A stretch of DNA of 64,000 bases from Synechococcus elongatus PCC 11801 (lineage in GTDB: Bacteria; Cyanobacteriota; Cyanobacteriia; Synechococcales; Synechococcaceae). A program made the position numbers and the translations under genes. The notes under the pieces were generated by a model, which was not told the origin of the DNA, made no database searches, and was given only the letters and a program-made list of their open reading frames with translations. Where the stretch lies: NCBI RefSeq assembly GCF_003846445.2, contig NZ_CP030139.2, positions 1,674,001-1,738,000 on the forward strand, read 5' to 3'. How positions within the stretch are numbered: the first letter of the stretch is position 1; each line of letters begins with the position of its first letter. Positions 37,750 through 46,413 of the stretch are shown piece after piece.

Positions 37750-37789
37750 ACTGCTCGTCGCCAACGTCGTGCTTGCGACGAGCAGTTTT
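37750..37789 (+). terminator. Intrinsic terminator of the pilMNOQ operon
   Basis: ACTGCTCGTCGC (37750-37761) and GCGACGAGCAGT (37775-37786) form a perfect 12-bp stem, followed by TTT. It lies between the convergent pilQ and livF genes. Confidence 0.85.
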
Positions 37790-37811
37790 CTATGGCTTCA
37801 ATGACGCTGAA

Positions 37812-38525
37812 TCAGCCGAGATAGGCTTGCTTGACACGGGGATCGGCAAGGAGATCCGCAGCAGGGCCCGAAAAAATCATTTGTCCTGCTTCTAGGACAT
37901 AGCCGCGATTGGCGGTTTGCAGGGCCAAGGTCGCGTTTTGCTCAACCAAGAGAATCGTCATACCTTGCTCACGCAAGCGGCGGATGACCCCAAAAATCTC
38001 TTGGACAATTTGTGGTGCTAACCCCAAGCTTGGTTCATCCAACAGCAGCAGACGGGGGCGACTCATCAAGGCGCGGGCGATCGCTAGCATCTGTTGCTCG
38101 CCACCGCTCAGTGTGCCTGCCAGTTGGTCTTGTCGTTCCCGCAGGCGCGGGAAGCGATCGAATTGCAACTCTAGGTCGGTTTGAATGCCAACGCGATCGC
38201 GCCGACAGTAAGCCCCGAGCTCTAGATTGATCCGCACGCTTTGACGAGCCAAAACACGGCGACCCTCAGGACAGTGCGCCAGCCCCCGTCCCACCAGTTG
38301 CGGCGCTTGCATCTGTCCCAGATCTTGCTGGTTGTAAGAAATCCGGCCTTGTTGAAGTGGCACGAGGCGAGAAATGGCACGCAGGGTCGTCGTCTTCCCC
38401 GCCCCATTCGCCCCGATCAGAGCAACAATCTCGCCCGGAAAGACCTCAAGGGTCAAGTCAGTTAGGGCGGCAACGGCTCCATAGTTCACTGAGACCTGAC
38501 TCAGGTGCAAAAGGGGCTCACTCAT
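37812..38525 (-). CDS. livF: Branched-chain/neutral amino acid ABC transporter ATPase (LivF type)
   Basis: 237-residue ATPase. Walker A is IGANGAGKTTTLRAISRLVP, the ABC signature LSGGEQQMLAIARAL, Walker B RLLLLDEPSLGLAPQIV, and the switch His is replaced by the EQNATLALQTANRGYVLEAG run typical of LivF. It is last in a five-gene unit read livJ-livH-livM-livG-livF on the minus strand. Its start overlaps the end of livG by eight bases, so translation is coupled. In cyanobacteria such systems are the neutral amino acid permease (NatABCDE type) or the urea transporter Urt. Nothing urea-related is near, so an amino acid role is inferred. Confidence 0.92.
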   Translation of the reverse strand: MSEPLLHLSQVSVNYGAVAALTDLTLEVFPGEIVALIGANGAGKTTTLRAISRLVPLQQGRISYNQQDLGQMQAPQLVGRGLAHCPEGRRVLARQSVRINLELGAYCRRDRVGIQTDLELQFDRFPRLRERQDQLAGTLSGGEQQMLAIARALMSRPRLLLLDEPSLGLAPQIVQEIFGVIRRLREQGMTILLVEQNATLALQTANRGYVLEAGQMIFSGPAADLLADPRVKQAYLG

Positions 38526-39279
38526 CGCCTAGATATGCCTCAATTACCGCTGGGTCTTGGCGCACTGTAGCGGGATCCCCCAGCGCGATCAATTGGCCAA
38601 AATCCAATACTGCAATGCGATCGCATAGCCCCATCACCAGTGGCACGTGGTGTTCGATTAACACCACCGTCAGCTGAAACTGGTCGCGAATCATGCGAAT
38701 GCGATCGCTCAGTTCCTGTTTTTCCTTGGGGTTGAGTCCGGCTGCAGGTTCGTCCAACAGCAGGAGTTGCGGTTCTAGCGCTAGGGCTCGAGCAATTTCC
38801 AAGCGGCGGCGATCGCCATAGGCCAAACTGGCGGCGGGCTGATCGGCCTGATCGCTCAATTCCAGGAGTTCCAGGAGTTCTTGCACACGGCGGCGATCGC
38901 CACGGGACTGCCGTTTTGCGCGACTGGCGCCTAGTAGTTCGTCCCAAAGGGTTGTTTTGGCTTGGCGATGCCGAGCCACCAGCACGTTCTCGAAGACGGA
39001 GAGCTGATTGAAGAGCCGTAGGTTTTGGAATGTCCGGGCAATGCCACGGCTCGCAATTTGATCGGGTCGCTGACGATCAAGGCGATCGCCTTGGAAGAAA
39101 ATCTCACCACTACTCAGCGACTGCAGGCCGGTGATCAGGTTGAACAGCGTTGTCTTGCCCGCGCCATTCGGGCCGATCAGACCAAAAATCTCGCCCGCTT
39201 CCACACTCAAGGAAACCTGATTGACTGCGACCAACCCCCCAAAGCGGCGCGTCACTTGTTCCAGCTTTAGCAGGCTCAT
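38518..39279 (-). CDS. livG: Branched-chain/neutral amino acid ABC transporter ATPase (LivG type)
   Basis: 253 residues from the ATG read at 39277-39279. Walker A is [20 protein letters not shown], the insert and Q-loop are [20 protein letters not shown] and [20 protein letters not shown], and the signature-Walker B region is [20 protein letters not shown] then [19 protein letters not shown]. The signature SYGD/LAYGD rather than LSGGQ is typical of LivG. The start overlaps the stop of livM by four bases (ATGA). The longer open frame to 39414 would run into livM and is not used. Confidence 0.92.
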   Translation of the reverse strand: MSLLKLEQVTRRFGGLVAVNQVSLSVEAGEIFGLIGPNGAGKTTLFNLITGLQSLSSGEIFFQGDRLDRQRPDQIASRGIARTFQNLRLFNQLSVFENVLVARHRQAKTTLWDELLGASRAKRQSRGDRRRVQELLELLELSDQADQPAASLAYGDRRRLEIARALALEPQLLLLDEPAAGLNPKEKQELSDRIRMIRDQFQLTVVLIEHHVPLVMGLCDRIAVLDFGQLIALGDPATVRQDPAVIEAYLGDE

Positions 39280-40199
39280 GCCGTCCTCCGTCGCCGAGGT
39301 CGGCTGGCACGAGGTTTGATCAGCCCTTGCGGGAAGTAGATGCTGCCCAACACCAGCAACAGCCCAAAGATCAGTAGGCGACCATCTTGCAACAGGCGGC
39401 TTAGCCCCGGCCACAGTCCTGGCACGGAGCCGATCGCCCGCAAAACTTCTGGCAAGGCAGTCAGCACCATTCCCCCTAAAACCGGACCAAAGGCACTCCG
39501 CGATCCGCCAATTAACACGAAAGCGAGGAAGGTAATGCTGGCATCAAAAGTGCCTTGCCGGGGGTTCCAGGTGTTGAGGAAGTGGGCGCTGACAACGCCG
39601 ACGAGACTGGCTAGAACGGCTCCCAAAACAAAGGCGAGGACTTTGTAGCGGGTGGTATTGACCGCGATCGCACTCGCTGCCAGTTCATCTTCACGGATCG
39701 CCGACAGCACCAGTCCGGTGCGCACCTGTTGCAGCCGCCAGCAACCTGCAACGGCGAGCATCAACAGCGGTAAGGCAATCCAGAGGTAGCCGACGGCGGA
39801 GCTGAAGGGTTGGGGGATGCCAAAAATGCCGACCGCTCCGCCCGTAATGGGTAGGTTGAGCGCAACCACCCGCACGATCTCGACCAGCGCGATCGTGGCG
39901 ATCGCCAGATAAATGCCGCGCAACCGTAGCACCGGATAGCCCACCAGCAGCGCCAGAATTGCTGCCGCGATCGCAGCTAAGCCCATTTCCAGCAGCAGGG
40001 CCCAAACGCTGTAGTCAGGGCTCGCTGTCAACCCCTTGGTAGAGAGGATCGCAGCCAGATAGCCTCCCAGAGCATAGAAAGCCGGTGAAGCCAAAGACAG
40101 CTGCCCAGCCATCAACGGCAGATAGACCGAGAGCCCCAGCGTCGCGCCCAGCAGCATCGACACCAGCAAAAATCCGTAGGTGGCGACCAAATTGCCCAT
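39276..40199 (-). CDS. livM: Branched-chain/neutral amino acid ABC transporter permease (LivM type)
   Basis: 307-residue permease with about nine hydrophobic segments. Family motifs: SLASPAFYALGGYLAAILST, GYPVLRLRGIYLAIATIALV, and the ATPase-contact loop with AIREDELAASAIAVNTTRYK. The C terminus is ALPEVLRAIGSVPGLWPGLS then LGSIYFPQGLIKPRASRPRR, basic and cytoplasmic. Start is the ATG read from 40197-40199; livH ends three bases upstream. It pairs with LivH to form the transmembrane channel. Confidence 0.92.
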   Translation of the reverse strand: MGNLVATYGFLLVSMLLGATLGLSVYLPLMAGQLSLASPAFYALGGYLAAILSTKGLTASPDYSVWALLLEMGLAAIAAAILALLVGYPVLRLRGIYLAIATIALVEIVRVVALNLPITGGAVGIFGIPQPFSSAVGYLWIALPLLMLAVAGCWRLQQVRTGLVLSAIREDELAASAIAVNTTRYKVLAFVLGAVLASLVGVVSAHFLNTWNPRQGTFDASITFLAFVLIGGSRSAFGPVLGGMVLTALPEVLRAIGSVPGLWPGLSRLLQDGRLLIFGLLLVLGSIYFPQGLIKPRASRPRRRRTA

Positions 40200-40202
40200 G
40201 GT

Positions 40203-41144
40203 CTAGACCTTCTCCATCCGTGCCCGGCTGAACAACCCCTGCGGACGAATCAACAGGATGGCAAACAACAGTGCAAAGGCAACGGCATCGCGATAGCCCG
40301 ACCACTGCGGGGGCACCCAGGCCTCGGCCAAGCCCAAAACCAGTCCCCCCGCAATCGTGCCGGGAATATTGCCTAGCCCACCCAAGACCATCACACTCAG
40401 CCCCTTCAACCCGTAGGCAATGCCGAAGTACGGGCCAGTGATGCTGACGCTGGTGCCGACCAGCGCACCCGCCAAGCCACCGAGGACGCCACTCAGGAAA
40501 AAGGTAAAGCGAATGTAGCGCTCGGGGTCGATCCCTAGCAGGCTCGCCGTGGTGGCATCTTCTGCAACCGCCTTCAGAGCATGACCGATCCGCGTGCCGT
40601 TGATCAGCCAAGTCAGCAGGCTGAACATGGCGATCGCGACACCAAAGAGGATGATTTGCACTGTTCGGATTTGGATCGGGCGATCGCTGCTGCCGAAGTT
40701 AATTGCGCTGGGTAAGTCGCCGTAAATATTGCTGGGGAAGGTGTAAATTTCAGCCCCCACCAAGATTTGAATCAGATTGACGACAAATACTGCTGCACCA
40801 AGGCTAGAAATGAGAGTCAGTAGGGAGTCGGCTTGGCGTTTCCGGAGTGGACGAAAAGCCACTTGTTCGATCAGCAGACTGGCACCACCCGCCAACAAGC
40901 TGCCCAAGATTAAAGCCAGGGCAAACGGCAAACTGAAGGGCAGCGCTACATTGGCGAGCAGACCGTTGAAACTAAACCGGCCACCTGCCAAGGCGTAGGT
41001 CAAATAGGCGCCCAACGTAAAAACAGCACCATGGGCAAAATTAATCACGCCGAGGATCGAGAAGACCAGCGTGTAACCGAGGGCGAAGAGGGCATAGACT
41101 CCTCCGATCGCCAGGCCGTTGATCAGCGGTTGTAACCAATCCAT
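40203..41144 (-). CDS. livH: Branched-chain/neutral amino acid ABC transporter permease (LivH type)
   Basis: 313-residue permease with eight or so helices. LivH motifs: QPLINGLAIGGVYALFALGY, LGVINFAHGAVFTLGAYLTY, GHALKAVAEDATTASLLGID (the EAA-like loop that contacts the ATPase) and GLAEAWVPPQWSGYRDAVAF. The C terminus reads ILLIRPQGLFSRARMEKV. Its start codon (41142-41144) overlaps the stop of livJ by one base, so the five genes are one tightly packed operon. Confidence 0.93.
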   Translation of the reverse strand: MDWLQPLINGLAIGGVYALFALGYTLVFSILGVINFAHGAVFTLGAYLTYALAGGRFSFNGLLANVALPFSLPFALALILGSLLAGGASLLIEQVAFRPLRKRQADSLLTLISSLGAAVFVVNLIQILVGAEIYTFPSNIYGDLPSAINFGSSDRPIQIRTVQIILFGVAIAMFSLLTWLINGTRIGHALKAVAEDATTASLLGIDPERYIRFTFFLSGVLGGLAGALVGTSVSITGPYFGIAYGLKGLSVMVLGGLGNIPGTIAGGLVLGLAEAWVPPQWSGYRDAVAFALLFAILLIRPQGLFSRARMEKV

Positions 41145-42343
41145 TAGGGCAGCAGCTCAAAGTCGCCTTGGCCATCGGGCTTCATCCGAATCCGCGCCAC
41201 GTAGAACTGCTCTTGGTTGACCTCGCCCCCAGGCGTAAAAGATAGGCGCCCCAAGGGTGTCTCATAGGTGCCGCTGAGCATGGCTTGCAGGAGCACTTTT
41301 CGCCGTTCGGGTAAGGGCAGGTTCACCACTGGTTGCTGTTGGTTAACGCGGTTGAGGGATTCCGCAATCACTTGCACCGCCGAGAAAATCTGGGCACTGA
41401 ACTGCGAGGGCTGCTTACCAAACTGGGCTTCGTAGCGCTGGCGAAAGTCTTTGTTAACGGGACTATCAAAGTTGGGGCTGTAGGTCTGGGCCACGATGAT
41501 GCCATCGCAACGCTGCTGACAGACGGGAAAAACGTTCGGCGTATTGAAGCCGTTGCCACCGACAATCAAGCCGCTGTAACCCAGCTCTCGTAGTTGGCGT
41601 ACCAGGTTGCCGCCATCCGCTGCGAGGGACGAGAGCACGATGATGTCTGGTTTTTGCTGGAGTGCCTGACTAATCAGCCCTTGGAAATCGCTATCGCTGA
41701 CTTGGTAGCGCTGCACCAATGCGAGGTTCAGGCCAGCATCCTTGACCGCTTTTTGGAAAACTTCTGTCTCCGATCGCGAGTAGGCATCGTCTTGGGCGTA
41801 GACGACCACCACCCGTTGTGCTTGGGGATTGAGCTTGCGGGCTGCCGCGATCGCCTGGGGGGCCACCACTGAAGCGGGAGCTGAAAGGCGCACGATAAAG
41901 TTGCCGAGCTCCGGAATGCCCTTGGCCGTATTCGAGGCGGCAAGGACCGGAACGCCCGCCCGCTCTGCGATCGGATCGGCTCCAAATGCCTGCTGCGACA
42001 GGGTTGGGCCAATGATCGCCACGACTTCATTGACGTTGATCAGAGTCTGGAAGGCATTGATCGCGCTGGCTTCGTCGCTGCCGCTGTCCTGCACCCGAAA
42101 GTCAATTGGAACACCGGTTGCGGGGCGTTCAAACACTGCTTTAGCGATTTGCAGACCGGCCAGTTGCTCCTGACCAAACAGAGAGGCATTGCCGGTTTGG
42201 GCGATCGCCAGACCCAAGGGTTGGGCACCTGCGACTGGCGGTGCGCTGCTCTCTTGGCAGGCTGTCGCCAGTCCCAACACCACGGCTGCCAGCCCCAACG
42301 TCCGGGACAGGGCAGAGTGGAATGGCGATCGCAGCACGGGCAT
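41144..42343 (-). CDS. livJ: Branched-chain/neutral amino acid-binding lipoprotein (LivJ type)
   Basis: 399 residues from the ATG read at 42341-42343. The signal peptide ends in lipobox LATAC with Cys29. The mature protein is a Leu/Ile/Val-binding type I periplasmic binding protein: GLAIAQTGNASLFGQEQLAG, EVVAIIGPTLSQQAFGADPI, VVVVYAQDDAYSRSETEVFQ, DIIVLSSLAADGGNLVRQLR, and VGGNGFNTPNVFPVCQQRCD. A Cys pair in the last block may form a disulfide. It is first in the operon and defines ligand specificity; the ligand is not readable by eye. An upstream ATG would add 22 residues before the signal peptide and is rejected. The ndk stop is 29 bp upstream. Confidence 0.91.
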   Translation of the reverse strand: MPVLRSPFHSALSRTLGLAAVVLGLATACQESSAPPVAGAQPLGLAIAQTGNASLFGQEQLAGLQIAKAVFERPATGVPIDFRVQDSGSDEASAINAFQTLINVNEVVAIIGPTLSQQAFGADPIAERAGVPVLAASNTAKGIPELGNFIVRLSAPASVVAPQAIAAARKLNPQAQRVVVVYAQDDAYSRSETEVFQKAVKDAGLNLALVQRYQVSDSDFQGLISQALQQKPDIIVLSSLAADGGNLVRQLRELGYSGLIVGGNGFNTPNVFPVCQQRCDGIIVAQTYSPNFDSPVNKDFRQRYEAQFGKQPSQFSAQIFSAVQVIAESLNRVNQQQPVVNLPLPERRKVLLQAMLSGTYETPLGRLSFTPGGEVNQEQFYVARIRMKPDGQGDFELLP

Positions 42344-42372
42344 GGCAATGTCTCTCTGAGGGGATGCAGTGC

Positions 42373-42825
42373 TTATTCGTAGAGCCAGGGTTGAATCGTG
42401 GGAGTCCACTCGGTCAGCTCTTCGGAGCTGAACCAGAGCGCAATTTCCCGTTGCGCCGTCTCGATCGCATCCGAGCCGTGGATGATGTTGCGGCCAATGT
42501 TGACGCCAAAGTCACCGCGAATCGTACCCGGTTCCGCCGTCAGCGGATTGGTCGCACCGATCAATTTACGGGCTGCAGCCACAACGCCGTCTCCCTCCAA
42601 GACGATCGCCACGATCGGGCCGGAAGTGATGAACTCAACAAGGCCATTGAAGAAGGGGCGCTCGCGGTGAACATCATAGTGCTGCTCAGCCAGCTCACGG
42701 CTGGGCTTGAGCTGCTTGAGGCCCACTAATTTAAACCCTTTTTGCTCGAAGCGGCTGATGATCGTACCCACCAGGCCCCGCTGAACGCCATCGGGTTTGA
42801 TGGCAATAAACGTGCGTTCCACAGA
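42373..42825 (-). CDS. ndk: Nucleoside diphosphate kinase
   Basis: Transfers the terminal phosphate between nucleoside tri- and diphosphates through a phosphohistidine. 150 residues from [20 protein letters not shown], with [60 protein letters not shown] (the catalytic His is in IIHGSD) and [14 protein letters not shown]. An upstream ATG adds six residues and is less likely. It is 29 bp upstream of livJ on the same strand. A terminator for the flotillin operon sits just before its start. Confidence 0.97.
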   Translation of the reverse strand, partial: SVERTFIAIKPDGVQRGLVGTIISRFEQKGFKLVGLKQLKPSRELAEQHYDVHRERPFFNGLVEFITSGPIVAIVLEGDGVVAAARKLIGATNPLTAEPGTIRGDFGVNIGRNIIHGSDAIETAQREIALWFSSEELTEWTPTIQPWLYE

Positions 42826-42841
42826 CATTGGGATAGTCCTC

Positions 42842-42870
42842 AAAAAGAGGCAAGCCGAACGGGCTTGCCT
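42842..42870 (-). terminator. Intrinsic terminator of the NfeD-flotillin operon
   Basis: On the minus strand AGGCAAGCC (42870-42862) pairs with GGCTTGCCT (42856-42848) around a 5-nt loop, followed by CTTTTTG. It lies between the flotillin-like gene at 42933 and ndk. Confidence 0.8.
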
Positions 42871-42932
42871 TCCTATGGTTTGGGATCACTGGGATTCTTG
42901 ACAAGCGATCGCGGTCACATCCCTACGGTCAA

Positions 42933-44174
42933 TCACTTTGTTGATGGTGGTGTGGATTGACCAGGAAGTGATTTGGCGAGGTCAATACCGGTGGTCTGCT
43001 TCAGTTTTTCGAGCAGACTGGCAATCTGGGTTGCGGTGCCTTCGCCTTCGCCAATCACCGTAATCGACTCGACATCAATATCCGGTACGGTGCCCGATAG
43101 GGTGGAGAGCAGAGACTCCAGCTTCTGCAAGAGGAAGATGTCGCGTGCATTGCCTCCTGCTGACTTCCAGGCTTCTGCCAGTCGCTTAGTGCCCTCAGCT
43201 TGGGCTTTCCCGTCCTCGACAATCCGAGCAGCAGAACCCCGCGCTTCGGCGATCGCCCGTTTGCAGGCAGCTTCCGCCGGGGCAATCACATCCGCTTGGA
43301 GTTGCTGTTGCACCTGTTTGATCCGTTCCTGCTGGACGGGTAGTTCTGCTTGGCTACGGGCAACTTCAGTCGCAATGTCCGCTTCCGCTTCCGCCACGAC
43401 GGCTTCACGCCGCGTCAGGGCATCTTGAATGCGGCGTTCGGCTTCGGCTTGGGCGATCGCCACGTCGCGATCAATCCGCCGGAGCGCCGTGATCTTGTCA
43501 TTCTCTGCTGTCTGAATGGCCGAGGCGGCTTGGGCTTCCGCTTCCGCAATGCGGGCATCCCGCTGCAGATCAGCTCGCTGCTTGCGGCCGCTGGCTGAGA
43601 GATAGCCCACTTCATCGGAAATGTTCTGGACTTGCAGCGTATCCAAAACAAGGCCGAGCTGTTCGAGATCGTCCTCTGCTTCTTCCAGCAGACTTTTCGC
43701 AAAAGCGATTTTGTCTTCGTTGATCTGCTCTGGGGTCAGACTCGCCAGCACGCCGCGCAAATTGCCTTCCAAGGTTTCCTTGGCCATTTGCTCAATTTCC
43801 TTGCGGCTCTTGCCCAAAAGGCGCTCGATCGCGTTGTGAATCGTCGGTTCTTCGCCAGCAATTTTGATGTTGGCGACCCCTTCTACGGTCAGGGGAATGC
43901 CGCCCTTGGAATAGGCGTTGGAGACGCGCAGCTCGATGATCATGTTGGTCAGATCCATGCGCAGCGCCTTCTCTAGCAAGGGCACTCGCAGGCTACTACC
44001 ACCTTTGACTAAGCGATAGCCCACTCGGCGGCCATCGCTGCTGCGGCGACTACTACCCGCAAAAATCAGAATTTCACTGGGTTGGCAGATGTAGTAGAGG
44101 TTGCGCAATACCAAGCTGCCAGCCCCGGCGCCAGCCCCAAGCACAACCAGCAGCGCAAAAATTGTTTCAAACAT
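42933..44174 (-). CDS. Flotillin-like SPFH/band-7 protein (B)
   Basis: 413 residues. A single N-terminal membrane segment (FETIFALLVVLGAGAGAGSL) is followed by the SPFH domain (RNLYYICQPSEILIFAGSSR, GGIPLTVEGVANIKIAGEEP, LLGKSRKEIEQMAKETLEGN, RGVLASLTPEQINEDKIAFA) and a flotillin coiled coil rich in Glu-Ala (RDARIAEAEAQAASAIQTAE, AVVAEAEADIATEVARSQAE). The C-terminal part has LLQKLESLLSTLSGTVPDID. Flotillins organise membrane microdomains. It starts inside the stop codon of the preceding flotillin gene (1-base overlap at 44174), so the two are translationally coupled and probably form hetero-oligomers. Confidence 0.88.
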   Translation of the reverse strand: MFETIFALLVVLGAGAGAGSLVLRNLYYICQPSEILIFAGSSRRSSDGRRVGYRLVKGGSSLRVPLLEKALRMDLTNMIIELRVSNAYSKGGIPLTVEGVANIKIAGEEPTIHNAIERLLGKSRKEIEQMAKETLEGNLRGVLASLTPEQINEDKIAFAKSLLEEAEDDLEQLGLVLDTLQVQNISDEVGYLSASGRKQRADLQRDARIAEAEAQAASAIQTAENDKITALRRIDRDVAIAQAEAERRIQDALTRREAVVAEAEADIATEVARSQAELPVQQERIKQVQQQLQADVIAPAEAACKRAIAEARGSAARIVEDGKAQAEGTKRLAEAWKSAGGNARDIFLLQKLESLLSTLSGTVPDIDVESITVIGEGEGTATQIASLLEKLKQTTGIDLAKSLPGQSTPPSTK

Positions 44175-45514
44175 CAGACTTCACCTCCGGGACGACGGCT
44201 TAAGGTTCCAATCACATCCAGTCCCAACGTGTCATCCACCCGCTGGAGGAACTGCTGCACAATTTCGGGGTAGGCGTTAATGAGTCGTGCCAAGGCTTGA
44301 CCATCCCCACCATCGACCACACGGACATGGTTGAGATGCAGGCGTCCAGGGATTTGGGCCGCCTCCTTAAGCACCATCTCAATTTGCTGAATTAAGAACA
44401 GCTCAGCCGCTTCCGGTCCGGCCGATCGCCAAACCTGACTGAGCAAATCACTCACCTCAGCGGCAGCTTTGGCATTCTCTGCCAGGGTAGCTGCGGCCCC
44501 CCGCGCTTGCAGGGTTTTCGCGACTCGTTGGGCTTCTGCTGGCAAGACCTCATCCGCTTCCAGTCGCAGTTTTTCCAGCTCAGCCCGCAGCGCTTGTAGT
44601 CGTTGTTCAGCCTTGGCACGGGCTTCCTTGGCTGCGGCAGTTGTCCGCTCTTCTTCGGACCGGACTTGCTGATCAAGTTGGGCTTTAATCTTGCGCAGCT
44701 CGTTTTGCCGTTGCTGCACCACAGTCGCGGCTTGGGCGCGGGCGACCTCGGCTTGCTGTTGAGCATCGGCTTCGCGGCGATCGGCCTCCCCCAAAGCCTC
44801 GGCCTCGGCAATCTCCGCATCCCGTGTGATCTGGGCAATCCGCCGACGCCCAATTGACTTGAGGTAGTCTACGTCGTCGGCCACGCTTTGGATCTTGAGC
44901 GTGTCTAACCGCAGCCCCAATTTCGAGAGATCGTGGCTGACATCTTCGGCAATCCGCTCGGCAAAGCGCAGTCGATCCTCATTCACTTCCTCGGGGGTGA
45001 GGGTGGCGACCACGCCCCGCAGGTTGCCTTCGAGGGTTTCACGAGCGACACGGGCAATCTCGGACCGATTGCGATCGAGGAACCGCTCGATCGCGTTGCC
45101 GACCAAGCGGGGATCGGTAGAGACTTTGACGTTGGCGATCGCTTGGATGTTGATCGGGGTGCCGCCCTTGGCGTAGGCATTGGTGACCTCTACGGGCACC
45201 GGCATGGTGGTCACATCCATTCGTTTGACGGTTTCGATCACCGGAATCGTCAGCGTCCGTCCACCAAAGAGTACGCGATAGCCCACCAGTTCCCCTTTGG
45301 GATTGCGATGCTTACGCCCCGACACAATCAAGATTTCGTTGGGGTTACAGATGCGAAGGCAGGATTTGATGATGACGAATAGGACGAGAAAGCCAACGAT
45401 CCCAAAGCCAAGGGTGCCGCCAACCCAATCACCCTGTTGTGTGGCATCGCTGGTGGGGGGCTGCGACTCAACTTGCGCTAACACCAGCGGGGAATGATCT
45501 GGAAGCAGAGACAT
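44174..45514 (-). CDS. Flotillin-like SPFH/band-7 protein (A)
   Basis: 446 residues from the ATG read at 45512-45514 (MSLLPDHSPLVLAQ); an ATG seven codons upstream is also possible. One membrane helix (LGFGIVGFLVLFVIIKSCLR), an SPFH domain (ICNPNEILIVSGRKHRNPKG, GYRVLFGGRTLTIPVIETVK, RNRSEIARVARETLEGNLRG, VVATLTPEEVNEDRLRFAER), then a long Glu/Ala/Arg/Gln coiled coil (AEALGEADRREADAQQQAEV, EERTTAAAKEARAKAEQRLQ). It is clearly related to protein B but with a longer coiled coil, suggesting a duplication. Middle gene of the NfeD-A-B operon; 40 bp behind the NfeD-like gene. Confidence 0.88.
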   Translation of the reverse strand: MSLLPDHSPLVLAQVESQPPTSDATQQGDWVGGTLGFGIVGFLVLFVIIKSCLRICNPNEILIVSGRKHRNPKGELVGYRVLFGGRTLTIPVIETVKRMDVTTMPVPVEVTNAYAKGGTPINIQAIANVKVSTDPRLVGNAIERFLDRNRSEIARVARETLEGNLRGVVATLTPEEVNEDRLRFAERIAEDVSHDLSKLGLRLDTLKIQSVADDVDYLKSIGRRRIAQITRDAEIAEAEALGEADRREADAQQQAEVARAQAATVVQQRQNELRKIKAQLDQQVRSEEERTTAAAKEARAKAEQRLQALRAELEKLRLEADEVLPAEAQRVAKTLQARGAAATLAENAKAAAEVSDLLSQVWRSAGPEAAELFLIQQIEMVLKEAAQIPGRLHLNHVRVVDGGDGQALARLINAYPEIVQQFLQRVDDTLGLDVIGTLSRRPGGEV

Positions 45515-45554
45515 TCGGACTCTCCTAGGAGACAACCTCTTAGACAGCAGCAGT

Positions 45555-46175
45555 TCAAGATTGCAGGTCTAATTCCTTACGACCGATGACCCACAGTCGT
45601 TGCCCTTCCGATCGCAACACCACGACTTCATCACCTCGCTGAAAGTCCAGTGGGGAATCGGTACAGGCACTCAGCTCAATCACACTGTTTTTGACTTCCA
45701 GCTGCACCTTGCCACGGCTTTGGGCATTGAAGGGCAAAACGACAATGCCACGAGCCCCCACAAGATCAGTGCTTCGCACCAAGCTGTCTACTTGGCGATT
45801 GCGCAACTGACGCAGGATGCCGGCCATGCTAGTGCCTAGCAGCAATCCCATGGCGATCGCGAGGCCAATTTGCAACAGCGACGGCAAGCCGGGACTGAGC
45901 CAGCCCAGCAGCAACCCTGTCATACCAAAGAAGCAAAGCCCAAAGGTCCAGAACTTGAAGCTGAAGATCGGCAGCCACAGTCGTCGGGATGAGCTCGGTG
46001 GCTCAGGGAGATCGACATCAGGAGCGACCTCAGGGCTAACCTCAGCTTCGACCTCCAGATCGGAATCAAAATCAGAGTCGAAATCGGGGCTAAAGTCGTG
46101 GTCAAGTCCGCCAACGGCAGCGAGTACTACAAAGATGCCGCCGAATAAAAAACAGAACCAATAGACGCTGATCAT
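45555..46175 (-). CDS. NfeD-like membrane protein with OB-fold C terminus
   Basis: 206 residues from the ATG read at 46173-46175. Helix 1 is ISVYWFCFLFGGIFVVLAAV. An acidic extracytoplasmic or cytoplasmic segment follows with repeats of Asp, Phe and Ser (DHDFSPDFDSDFDSDLEVEA). Two more helices (FWTFGLCFFGMTGLLLGWLS, LLQIGLAIAMGLLLGTSMAG) precede an OB-like beta domain (STDLVGARGIVVLPFNAQSR, GKVQLEVKNSVIELSACTDS, RGDEVVVLRSEGQRLWVIGR). NfeD/YuaF-type proteins work with flotillins, and the two flotillin genes follow directly. First gene of the operon, divergent from DAHP synthase. The acidic repeat is unusual and may bind cations. Confidence 0.8.
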   Translation of the reverse strand: MISVYWFCFLFGGIFVVLAAVGGLDHDFSPDFDSDFDSDLEVEAEVSPEVAPDVDLPEPPSSSRRLWLPIFSFKFWTFGLCFFGMTGLLLGWLSPGLPSLLQIGLAIAMGLLLGTSMAGILRQLRNRQVDSLVRSTDLVGARGIVVLPFNAQSRGKVQLEVKNSVIELSACTDSPLDFQRGDEVVVLRSEGQRLWVIGRKELDLQS

Positions 46176-46413
46176 CCGAGAGCCAGCTGGATACGCCCCT
46201 ATTAAGCACCACAGGGTACAGGCGGGCAATAAATGCAAGACGGCCCTTAATGTTTTGCAGTCTTCTACTCATGACTAGCTGATTGAGACTGAGGCGATCG
46301 CCTGTTTTTTTAAGCTCAGTCACGTTTCCCAGCGAGGATCCCGCTGCTTTGATCGGCGGCGCTAAGATGGGAAGGCGTTGCGGCGGCCGCAGCGCTTGCT
46401 TTCTCAGCCGCCC

